A model generated the notes under the pieces. The model did not search any database, was not told where the DNA came from, and saw nothing but the letters and a program-made list of their open reading frames with translations. 64,000 nt of DNA, from assembly GCF_000966285.1 (NCBI RefSeq), contig NZ_KQ031391.1:2639208-2703207 (forward strand), in the 5' to 3' direction. The position numbers and the translations under genes are program-made. This DNA is from Pseudofrankia sp. DC12. GTDB taxonomy: Bacteria > Actinomycetota > Actinomycetes > Frankiales > Frankiaceae. Shown piece after piece: positions 9,310-18,100 of the stretch; position 1 is the stretch's first letter; each line of letters begins with the position of its first letter.

Positions 9310-9770
9310 CGCACCCCCGCGCACGGCCGAATCCACGCAGACGGACGAGGCCGTCACACCGCCGCACATCTTCGCACCAACCGCCACCGCCTGGTGCGCA
9401 GACCGCCCAGGAATGACACCCGGCAGTTCGCGGCCAGCCCGGGCTGATGGGCGGTATCGCGAACAGGCTCCCGGCCGTCCGCGCCCGGCAAGATGATGAG
9501 ATCAGGGCCTGTCTGGACACGTCCGTCCCGTCCGCCCGCTTCGGGTTGGCTGGAGCGTCCCGAGCTGTCGCGCGAACCGCCGGGTGACCGGTCCTCGTCG
9601 GACGAGCGTGCCTCGCGACCTTCCGTAGTCCCGCCGGTACCGGAGGGCGGCGTTCGCCCAGCGGCGTCAAGGAACGCGCGGCTGGCATGCCATCGTTGCC
9701 TCTCGGACCAGGCGGTAGGGCCGACCGGTCCGGCCGCCTTTCGCCCATCTCCGTGCGCCCAGGAGTGTCG
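9310..9770. other. Intergenic region with no recognisable gene
   Basis: This stretch lies between divergently transcribed genes (the NB-ARC remnant leftwards, the DUF1254 gene rightwards). Several open frames cross it but none has a plausible start, motif or coherent composition. It should contain promoters for both directions; I could not identify a convincing -35/-10 pair. Confidence 0.5.
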
Positions 9771-11240
9771 ATGAATCCGCCCCCGAGGTCGCTGGACCGC
9801 CGCCGTTTCGGCGTGCTCGGGCTACTGGCCGGGGCTGGTGTCCTCGGTGCCACCGCGTCGGGATGCTCCGGCGACCCGGCCGCGGACGCCACCCCGAGTG
9901 GGCGAACCCCGCCTCCGTCGGCCGACCGGGCCGCTCTCGACGGGGCCGTCTACGGGTACGCCGGCGTGACGGTGGCCCGCACACGCGCCTCACTGGTCTG
10001 CCTGGTCGGCGTGAACACCCTCGTGCACCAGCCCGAGCTGGCCTCGCCGGCCTCCCGGCGCGTCGTCGCGCCCAACGTCGACACCCTGTACTCGACCGCG
10101 TGGCTCGACCTGCGGTCGGGGCCGTACGTGCTGACCGTGCCGCAGATCAGTGGCCGGTACTTCAGCTACCAGTTCCTCGACGTCTACAGCAACACGTTCA
10201 CCACCATCGGGACACGGGCGACGGGAGGCCGGCCCGGGCGCTGGGCCGTGGTGCCGCCTGGCTGGACCGGCGCACTCACCGACCTGGCCGACGGCGACGT
10301 CACGGTCATCCACGCGCCGAGCTGGGATATCTGGCTGGTGGGACGCACGCTGGCGCGCGGGCCCGGCGACCTCGCGGCGGCGAAGGTCGCGCAACGCGGC
10401 TTCCAGCTCGCGCCGGCCACGTCGACCGGCGCGACCACGAACCCGACCGGCGCCGGCCAGGCCGCCACACCGCCGCCGCTGCCGGCGCCCGACTGCGGCC
10501 ATCCGCTCGACCCACAGGACCCGACCGACGGCGGCGCCGGTTTCTTCGACGAACTCGCCGCGCTGTTGGCCAGCGACCCGCCGCCGGCCGCGGACCGACC
10601 GGTCCTCGCCGAGCTCGCCACCCTGGGCGTGACGCCCGGCTCGACCCCCAGCAAGGGGAAGAACCCCGCCACGGTGGCGGTGCTGGCCAAGGCGGCGCGG
10701 GAGGCCGAGGCGACCGTGACCCGCGCCGCCGACCGACTCGGCGAGCCGGCCGGCACCTGGACGGCGTCCTACGGATTCGGCACGTACGGCACGGACTACC
10801 TGACCCGCGCGGCCGTCGCGGCCACGTTGCTGGCCGCGAACGTCCCCGAGGAGGCGACCTACTACAGCGCCCGAGCCGACTCGACGGGCCAGCCGCTGTC
10901 CGGCGCCGCGACCTACCGGCTTCACTTCCCCGCCGGTGGGCTTCCGCCGGCGGGTCCGGGCGGGTTCTGGTCCGTCACGCTGTACGGCGAGGACAACTTC
11001 CTCGTCGACAATCCGGCGAAGGTATACGCGATCGGCGACCGCACCGAAGGTCTCACCCGTGGCGCCGACGGTTCACTCGACCTCGTCGTGTCCGCCACCC
11101 AGCCCGGCGAACCGGTCGCGAACTGGCTGCCCGCCCCGGCGAACGCCGCGTTCAGGCTCTACCTGCGCGTCTACCTCCCGACCACGGCCGCGACCGGCCA
11201 CCACTGGGCCCCACCACCAGTAGTCCGCGTGACCAGCTGA
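9771..11240 (+). CDS. DUF1254/DUF1214 domain protein, predicted Tat lipoprotein
   Basis: The 489-residue protein begins at ATG 9771 with AGGAG 10 nt upstream. The N-terminus has a twin-arginine signal (DRRRFGVLGLLAGAGVLG) ending in a lipobox-like ASGC, so the mature protein is probably a membrane-anchored exported lipoprotein. The N-terminal half matches DUF1254 (VAPNVDTLYSTAWLDLRSG, then YFSYQFLDVYSNTFTTIG). The C-terminal part matches DUF1214 (GFWSVTLYGEDNFLVDNP, then NAAFRLYLRVYLP). The biochemical function of this widespread family is not established. It looks intact despite lying among decaying genes. Confidence 0.88.
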   Translation: MNPPPRSLDRRRFGVLGLLAGAGVLGATASGCSGDPAADATPSGRTPPPSADRAALDGAVYGYAGVTVARTRASLVCLVGVNTLVHQPELASPASRRVVAPNVDTLYSTAWLDLRSGPYVLTVPQISGRYFSYQFLDVYSNTFTTIGTRATGGRPGRWAVVPPGWTGALTDLADGDVTVIHAPSWDIWLVGRTLARGPGDLAAAKVAQRGFQLAPATSTGATTNPTGAGQAATPPPLPAPDCGHPLDPQDPTDGGAGFFDELAALLASDPPPAADRPVLAELATLGVTPGSTPSKGKNPATVAVLAKAAREAEATVTRAADRLGEPAGTWTASYGFGTYGTDYLTRAAVAATLLAANVPEEATYYSARADSTGQPLSGAATYRLHFPAGGLPPAGPGGFWSVTLYGEDNFLVDNPAKVYAIGDRTEGLTRGADGSLDLVVSATQPGEPVANWLPAPANAAFRLYLRVYLPTTAATGHHWAPPPVVRVTS

Positions 11241-11254
11241 CACCCAGGTTGGCG

Positions 11255-11745
11255 CTGACGCTCCTGACCAACAGCGGCCTGCGGGGCGACGAGCTCGACG
11301 GCGGCCAGGGCGAGACCGTCCGAGTCCCCCAGGCCGACGGCACACTGATCAAACCGCCCGTCGAGGAGGGCTCGCCGCCGCTGCCCTCGCTGCTGTCCCT
11401 CGGTCCTGGAATGCGTCTGCCTGCGCCGGGCGATCGAGACCACTCTCGACGTGGTCCGGGCGGGTGGCACCGTCAGCCGGGTCGGCGCGCCGCAGTATGC
11501 CGAGGTGCCTATCGACTTCGGGTGTTCTTCCGCAACGTGACCCTGACGGGCGGGGTGGCGCCGGCCCGCGCTTACATCGACGAGCTCCTGCCGGACGTGA
11601 GACGGCACCCTCGGCCCGGGCCGCGTCTTCGACCGGACCGTCGGTCTCGACGAGACACCGGCCGGCTACAGGCGATGACCGACCGCGAGGCACTGAAGGT
11701 GCTCATCCAGAGATCGGCGCGATCCTCGTCGAGCTGTGGCATGTC
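11255..11745 (+). pseudogene. Zinc-dependent alcohol dehydrogenase remnant
   Basis: Pieces of a medium-chain Zn-alcohol dehydrogenase are spread over several frames. A mid-protein segment (GQGETVRVPQADGTLIK) is followed directly by a C-terminal cofactor-domain segment (RRAIETTLDVVRAGGTVSRVG). Then come FFRNVTLTGGVAPARAYIDE and GPGRVFDRTVGLDETPAGY, and finally AMTDREALKVL. Joining them requires an internal deletion near 11395 and at least three frameshifts (about 11520, 11600 and 11670). The N-terminal zinc-binding part is missing. It is clearly a relic that cannot encode an enzyme. Confidence 0.8.
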
Positions 11746-12502
11746 GCCGACGAGGAGTTCGACGCCAAGAACCGTCGAAGTTGAAGTGCAGCCAAGTACG
11801 GATCATGCGAACCAGCATGGCGAGCACGTCGTCCGGGAGACCGTCGATAGCATGGTAGGCGACGCCGCGGAACTCGCGAGTGTCGATATCGTCGGTTATC
11901 GGATCGTTCCCGGCGATGTCAGTCGCCACATCGCCACCTGGACATCGCCGCCTTCAGGTTCGGGCGTGACCTCACCTCTCCCGAGACTGGGTGCCCACGC
12001 CGCAGCAGGCGCGTCCCACTGCCTCGTCCTCGGCATTGGCAAAGCGGAGGCCGCACCTGTTCGCGCCGGGTTCGGCCGCCCAGACAACGAGCGATACAAG
12101 CCGGAGAAGCCACTGACGGTCATCCATAGCAGCTGGCTATCACCAGATCCGTTTGTTCGCCGTCACTTCCGACGAAATATGCATACCAGGCCGCCGCCCC
12201 TGGCCGGAGGACAGATGACCCTCTATGTCGGCTCGTCGCGGACTGGCGCCATGACCTTGCTCGGGCGAGGGGTCGATCTCTTGCTGCGTGACCTTGCGGC
12301 GAGTGCCGCGTTCTCATGTGGCCGGCCGACAGCTCGGCGGCGCAGGCGGTGGACTGCCTGACGGGTGCCTCCAACGCTGCGGCGGCCTAGCAGAAGCCCT
12401 TGTCGTCTGAACGACTGGCTGCGGCGGCATCGCGACGGAGCGTGTTCTAGGAGTCGCAGGGATGTAGCCTGGCCGGTTGGCTTCTCCGGCGGAGGTGGCG
12501 CG
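11746..12502. other. Gene-poor stretch with degraded coding fragments
   Basis: No intact gene is recognised. A minus-strand frame ending near 11666 and starting near 11929 reads TREFRGVAYHAIDGLPDDVLA, which looks protein-like but is short and unassigned. Elsewhere the frames have shadow-like Arg/Pro-rich composition. This probably continues the decay seen in the alcohol dehydrogenase remnant. Confidence 0.4.
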
Positions 12503-13840
12503 ATGTTAGTCAGGACGCTTGATGACCTGCGGAAGGCCGACGACGTCACGTTGCGTTTCACGCCGCTGGGATTCAGCACGAGCGGCGGCCTGCGCCCGGA
12601 GGACGCCGCGGCGTACCTTCAGGGCCTTGTCGCCGGATCCGAACTCGCACCGCGGGTCGCCGAGGGCACGCGGCGAAGCTTTGACGATCTTCGTGAGGTC
12701 TTCCCGCTCGGCCTGTTCAACTACACGGTCTTCACACTTGTCCGCGACCACGCACTCGTCTCGTTCGAGCAGGCGCTGCGGGATCGTTTCCTGGAGCACC
12801 ATGCCGGCACCATCACCTTCGTCGACGACCCCGCCGACCTCCGCGAGGACGTCGTTGTCGCCACCTTCGACGACGTGAAGGCGGCGGCCGACCGAAAGAG
12901 GCGCGACCGCCGCACCATGCCGGACGGGAGGAAGTCCAGCTGGCAGCTGGCCGTCACCGACGCGGTCAGCATTCCGTTCAACGGGATGCTGCACGGCCTG
13001 CGCGAGTGGGCCTGGCAACTCGGGCTCCTGCGCGGACAGCGCAACCGGACGATCGAGAACGCCCTCACCGAACTCCGCAACCTCGCCGCTCACCCAAACG
13101 GCCATCACCGGGACACGCCGGTGAGCGCTGCCGGGATGGTCGCCGACCTCGCCGAGATCATCAACCAGCTGTGGGGTGTCCCCACCCCCGGAGGGCGGCT
13201 TTACCCCGCTCCCGTGCAACGCGATGTGACCGTTCTGGCCTGGAATGGCGCCGGCAGGCAGGTGTACCGCGCCGACCTGCTGGCCGGCGAGCTTCACCCG
13301 AGCGACCGCGACCGTCGCTGCCTGATCTTGCGGTCGCCGTTCGCGCCTCAACGGCAGGGATCGTTCGCGGACCTGCACAGTTTCGACTCCCGCTACGAGA
13401 CGACTGCCCACCCTATTGACCTGCTGTGGGGACCTGGCCCGGTCGATGAAGCCGCAGCCTGGTATCGCCAGCATCGGCCCGAGCCAGACACCTACGACGC
13501 GGTAGAACGACTTTTCGCCGTCCGCCACGTCGACGGCCAGCTCTACCGGCCCATGCGACCAGCTGTCGCTGCCGCGCTTCCCGACCACGAACGGACCGGC
13601 CGCTGGTACTGCGTCAAGGCTGACGTCCCCGACGGGGCGTTCACCCACGTCTACAGCGTGATCGTCGGCACGGGCTGCCAAGTCCACGGACGATGCCCGG
13701 CCTGCCACGCCACGAGCCTTGCCTGCGGCGACCACCAGGAGGTCATGGCCGCGCTCATCGACCCGGCTACCCCCGCACAGCCGTTGCCACCCGACTTCGC
13801 CACCGAGTGGGCCGGCCCACGGGCTCGGCCCGTCCCTTGA
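12503..13840 (+). CDS. Unrecognised 445-residue protein with a HEPN-like RNxxxH motif and C-terminal Cys cluster
   Basis: ATG 12503 is preceded by GGAGG at 7-nt spacing, so the longer frame from 12365 is not used. I do not recognise the family. Around residue 180-197 the sequence reads RTIENALTELRNLAAHP, which fits the R-x4-H pattern (R192 to H197) of HEPN domains, many of which are ribonucleases in defence systems. Near the C-terminus there is a Cys-rich segment (GCQVHGRCPACHATSLACG) that could bind zinc. Codon use is like the surroundings and no frame damage is seen. It sits alone between two degraded loci in an accessory region rich in conflict genes, so a defence role is conceivable but unproven. 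Confidence 0.7.
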   Translation: MLVRTLDDLRKADDVTLRFTPLGFSTSGGLRPEDAAAYLQGLVAGSELAPRVAEGTRRSFDDLREVFPLGLFNYTVFTLVRDHALVSFEQALRDRFLEHHAGTITFVDDPADLREDVVVATFDDVKAAADRKRRDRRTMPDGRKSSWQLAVTDAVSIPFNGMLHGLREWAWQLGLLRGQRNRTIENALTELRNLAAHPNGHHRDTPVSAAGMVADLAEIINQLWGVPTPGGRLYPAPVQRDVTVLAWNGAGRQVYRADLLAGELHPSDRDRRCLILRSPFAPQRQGSFADLHSFDSRYETTAHPIDLLWGPGPVDEAAAWYRQHRPEPDTYDAVERLFAVRHVDGQLYRPMRPAVAAALPDHERTGRWYCVKADVPDGAFTHVYSVIVGTGCQVHGRCPACHATSLACGDHQEVMAALIDPATPAQPLPPDFATEWAGPRARPVP

Positions 13841-13985
13841 CCACCTCGCAAAGAAACTAAGCCACCCAGCTGTGACTGCTTATTATCCCGACTCTTGCGC
13901 CTCCGCAGCATAGACGTGTTGAGCATCGTCGCGAGCACGGCGTTCACCGGTGTGTATCGCACATCAGCCGACGCCGAAATCGACC

Positions 13986-14261
13986 TCATCGAGCGTGAAG
14001 GAATACTCGATCTGCCGCTCGCGCCCTAACTTTGTCGAGCATGTCCGCCAGCTGCCGCCGACGTTTCAGCACCGCCTCGCCTAGGAGGTATCGGCGCAGA
14101 TCGATGCCAATGTCGGCGACGGCCACGTCCTCGGCGAGTTCTGTTGGGCCGAGGCCGCAGTCAAATCGGAACGTGCGGACCTTCGCGCGGCGATACAGGT
14201 AAAGATCCTCTTTGATGTGGAGCCATGCCCGTGCCTCGGCCCAGCCGTCCTTCCATGCCAC
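13986..14261 (-). pseudogene. Short unassigned ORF, possibly the end of a gene with an in-frame stop
   Basis: The translation (GWAEARAWLHIKEDLYLYRR, then LGPTELAEDVAVADIGIDLR, then QLADMLDKVRARAADR) has the composition of a real protein. The same frame continues upstream across one TAG stop at 14280 into RLDALRLWKKGVIDD. This suggests a remnant with a nonsense codon, or a short gene from GTG 14261. No family is recognised. Confidence 0.35.
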
Positions 14262-14384
14262 GTCGAAGCTACGGATGAACTAGTCGTCGATGACACCCTT
14301 TTTCCACAGTCGAAGCGCGTCGAGTCGAGCTGGCTGTGCAAGACCGTTGGACGGGCCGAGCTTTCCATCCTGCGTTACATCCCA

Positions 14385-14745
14385 GGTCGCCCAGGACCGA
14401 CCCGATGTTCGACAGCTCGTACACCGACACCCCGACCAGCAGGCGGCGCAGTGGTCCGGTGCGCAGCTCCTGGACCCTCTCGGCGAGCGGGCGGACCGCG
14501 ACGCCTCGCCGTTACCCGCGGAGGCCGGGCGGCGCAGGGCGAGCGCCACGGCGGCGAGCCCCGGCAGCGCCATGATCAGGAAAGTGGGGCGGACACCGAC
14601 CACCGACAGCAGTCCGAACGCGAGTAGGGCGCCCACCGCCGCGCCGAGCGAGTCGACCGACCGCTCGATGCCCAAGCGGTAGCCCAGCAGCCGTTTGGGC
14701 GCGATCTCGGAGATCTGCGCCGGGCGCAGCGGCGTCCGCAACCCG
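14385..14745 (-). pseudogene. MFS transporter fragment
   Basis: One frame reads ISEIAPKRLLGYRLGIERSVD followed by two hydrophobic segments (LGAAVGALLAFGLLSVVG and TFLIMALPGLAAVALALR), typical of major facilitator transporters after the mid-protein loop. Downstream, in a different frame from about 14510, comes PLAERVQELRTGPLRRLLVG, then VSVYELSNIGSVLG, the expected next MFS helix. The frameshift plus absence of the first five and last helices marks it as a remnant. Confidence 0.7.
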
Positions 14746-15186
14746 CGCGGGACGGGCGACCCCGGCGGACACGCAGTCCGGTGTCAGCCCGCCGACGGCA
14801 TGTTTCCGCAGGTAGCGGCCCTGTCGGTAGCATCGGGGATGCTAATCGTTGGACCATGCATGATGGGGTAGCGGTTCGCATTGTGGTCACTCAGGTTCAC
14901 CCCTGATCATTGGCGAACCCGCAAGCTGGATTTATGTCCCTTCTGTAGCGGTTCAACTACACCTGTATGGCTGGGTCGGTGTGGGTCGCAGGCCCCAAAG
15001 CGCAGGTAGAACGTTGATCGCGGTTCGCCCCTGGAACGTTCGCGTCCCGCTGACCGGCGAGTGGTATTGATCTTCCCTCTTGTCTGGTCGGAGCGGCTGG
15101 AACGGGCGTCGGCGGCCAGCGTTCGCCGAGTCGGCTGAGTTCCCGCCGTACGCTGACGGGATCGGCGATTGGCGGAGTTGAGCTGC
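14746..15186. other. Intergenic, contains the left 30-bp repeat of the STAND module
   Basis: Apart from the repeat at 14866-14895 I see no gene. The DNA is less GC-rich than its neighbours around 14840-14960, which fits a recombination junction and a promoter for the downstream NTPase gene. Confidence 0.45.
14866..14895 (+). repeat. Left copy of a 30-bp tRNA-like direct repeat (candidate att site)
   Basis: This matches 24456-24485 in 29 of 30 positions (the single difference is C/A at position 25). Its centre, CATTGTGGTCA, resembles the anticodon loop of a tRNA-His (TTGTGGT). A degenerate T-arm-like CAGGTTC follows. The two copies enclose 9.6 kb of STAND/TIR genes. Integration into tRNA 3' parts typically leaves such duplications. 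No integrase is present between them, so the att interpretation is an inference. Confidence 0.55.
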
Positions 15187-18100
15187 TTGTCTACAGAAAG
15201 TTCCGTGTCGACTGCCAGCGTGCCGCGATTCTGGTGCCTTCGCGGCGGCGCGTACACGCTCGACGATCAAGGCTTCCTGCGCGATCCTGACGAGACCTGG
15301 CTCGGTACGCGCGTGGCGAACCCGGAGGCGCTGCGCACCGATGACGTGCGCGAGCAGCGGTGCGTGGCGTTGCTGGGAGAACCTGGCACGGGAAAGTCGA
15401 CCGCGGTCGCGGAAACAGCGCAACTGGTTACCGCTGGAGTGTCGCTCCTGTCCTTTGACCTCGGGGCATATGGCTCGGAGGACCGACTGGTGCGCGAGGT
15501 GTTCGACAACTCGTCGATCGCCGCGTGGTCGGCCGGGTCCGACGAGCTGTGTCTCGTGCTCGACTCCCTTGACGAGGCTCAAGCCCGAGTCCCCAATGTA
15601 GGTGCGATCGTCGCCGACTGTGTCCGTCGGCTCCCGTACGAGCGGCTGTTCCTGCGCATCGCCTGCCGAACTTCGGACTGGCCACCGGGACTGGAGGGCC
15701 GGTTGGAGCAGCTGTTCGGCGCGGTTACGGTGGTCGAGATCCTGCCGCTTCGCCGGGCAGATGTAGCGGCGATCGCGGCAGCCTGGTGCGATCCGTCGCC
15801 GTTCCTCCACGAGGTCGCGCAGGCCGGCGCCGGGCCGCTCGCCGCCCGGCCCCTGACTTTGCGATTTCTCGCCCGCGCTTTCGGCCAGTCGGGGGCGCTG
15901 CCTGGGCGGGGCGCCGCGTTGTACGAAGCGGGAATCCGCGCTCTCTGTGAGGAGCAGAACCCCGTCCGCCGCGACGCACGGCTCGGGGGTGTGATATCGC
16001 TCGATCAGCGCGTCGCGATCGCTCGACGTGTCGCCGCGGCGACGGTGTTCGGCGGTGCGTCTGCTATGTGGACCGGTCCGGAGGTTGAGGCGCCGGGCGA
16101 GGACATCGCTGTTGAGCGTCTTGCCGGGTCGGTCGAACCGACCGACGCGGGCAAGGTTGACGTCTCCGTGTCCGCGTTGTGGGAAGCCGCGCGGACGGGG
16201 CTGTTTGCTAGCAGCGGTGGACAACGCCTCGGCTGGGCACATGCGACGTTCGCTGACTTCCTCGCCGCGGATTGGGTAGTCGCCAACGATCTATCGGCGA
16301 CCCAGGCCGGGCCGCTTTTCCTCGGCCCGGACGGCCGCTGCTGGCCGCAGACCCGTCTTGCTGCGGCCTGGGCGGTGGCGATCGCACCGGAGCGATTCAC
16401 ATTCCTTACCGCGGCGGACCCGGCGGCGTTCCAGGGTGAGGTCGAACTTCCGGGCGACGCACTGCGCGCCGCGGTAATCGACGGGTTGTTCTCGGTCGCC
16501 AGCATGCTTACCGCAGCGCCGTGGGAGCGCTCATACCACGCGCTGCGACACGGCGACGTCGCCGAACAGATTCGCCCGCACCTGCGCGACCCCGACGCGG
16601 ACTGCCGCCGCTTGGCCCTTGACCTCGCCGACGAGTGCGCCGCAGTCGAGCTGAGCGGTGAGCTAGCTGCGATCGCCACAGACACCGCCGTTGAAACGTA
16701 CGACCGCGTCGCCGCCGGCCGGGCACTGGCGCGGCTTCCGGACCCCCACCGGACCGCGGCGCTGCGCCCGCTCGCGTCTGACGCCGCCGCGCGGGGCGAC
16801 GACCCGAAAGACGAGCTGAAAGGCGTCTCGCTGCTCGCCTCCTGGCCACATGCCATATCCAACGCGGAGGTGTTCTCCGTGCTGACTCCCCGCCAGCAGC
16901 GCAACTATCACGGCGCCTACGCCGTGTTTCTCGATCGGTTTCGCGCCAATATCACCGCGACTGACATCGACGCCGGCCTCACGTGGCTCCTCAGCGACCT
17001 CACCACGCCAAGCGACGACCACGATGTGGGTGCCCTTGCGAACCGCGTACTGACCCTGGCCGCAATGCGTCCGTCCGACGCCGCTGTCGTCGACGCGTTC
17101 ACCCGCGTCGTCCTCGCCCGCGTTGATCAATACGAGGGCCTGCTGTTCGAGGATCTTCGCCCTGACGAACGCGGCGACCCGCTGGCAGACCCTGTGCTGC
17201 GACGGGCCGTCGCGACCGCGGTGCTCGCTACCGACCAGACGAACAGGGTGCTCTATAGACTTGCTGGTCCCAGCTCGCACTCGCTCGCCGTCGTACGTGC
17301 CGAGGACCTCGCGTGGCTCGCCGAGATGTACGTGGAAGCCGACAGCGAGACGCGGGAAGCGCTGCGCTCGCTGTTCGGCTGGACGTTCGACGCCAGCGCC
17401 CCCGAACACCGAAACCTGGTGCTCGACATGCCAGTCGGACACCCCCTGCATGTCGATCTCGTCCATGCCTGGGTGAACCCGGTCGCGCTCGACTCGCCCG
17501 AGGCCGACAACATGCGTCGATCCTGGAGGAAGCCTCACGAGCCGAAGCCTGCGAGCGGCGATGCCGACAACGTCAACGAGCAGATCGAAGAGCTGCTGAC
17601 ACGGTTCGACGAGGGCGAGGCGGTCGGCTTCTGGCACAGCACACGGCTGCTGGCCGTCGCGCCGGGTTCCAAGTGGCCTGGGGTCGAGTTCGACCTGGAC
17701 GTCGTCGGCATGCCGCGGTGGCCGACTCTGAGCGAGGAGTTGCGTGAACGCCTCGTCGAAGCCGCCGATCGGTATCTGCGCTCCCACCTGTGCGAGCCTG
17801 AGCAGTGGCTCCATAACCCCGAGACCACCTACTTTCCGGCGGAGGCCGGGTACCGGGCGATGCTGATGCTGCTCCGGATCGCGCCCGAACGCCTTGCCCA
17901 GCTGCCCCCGGCTGCGTGGATCGAATGGGCCCCGGTCCTCGCCAGCGTGTCCACGGCGGCCGTGAACGGCCCGACTTGGGAAGACAAGCTGCGGATGTTC
18001 GAGCTCGCCGGACCTGCGGCGCATGACGCGGCCCGCGCCGCGCTGCTGACCTGGGTGGACGCCGCCGTGTCGAAAAGCAGGCGGCCGTCCGCCTCCAACG

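Noticed and set aside
9863-12361. 832-codon plus-strand open frame overlapping the DUF1254 gene
   Set aside because: It is an Arg/Gly/Pro-rich out-of-frame shadow of the DUF1254 gene running into the alcohol dehydrogenase relic; only short stretches after 11240 have real homology and these shift frames.
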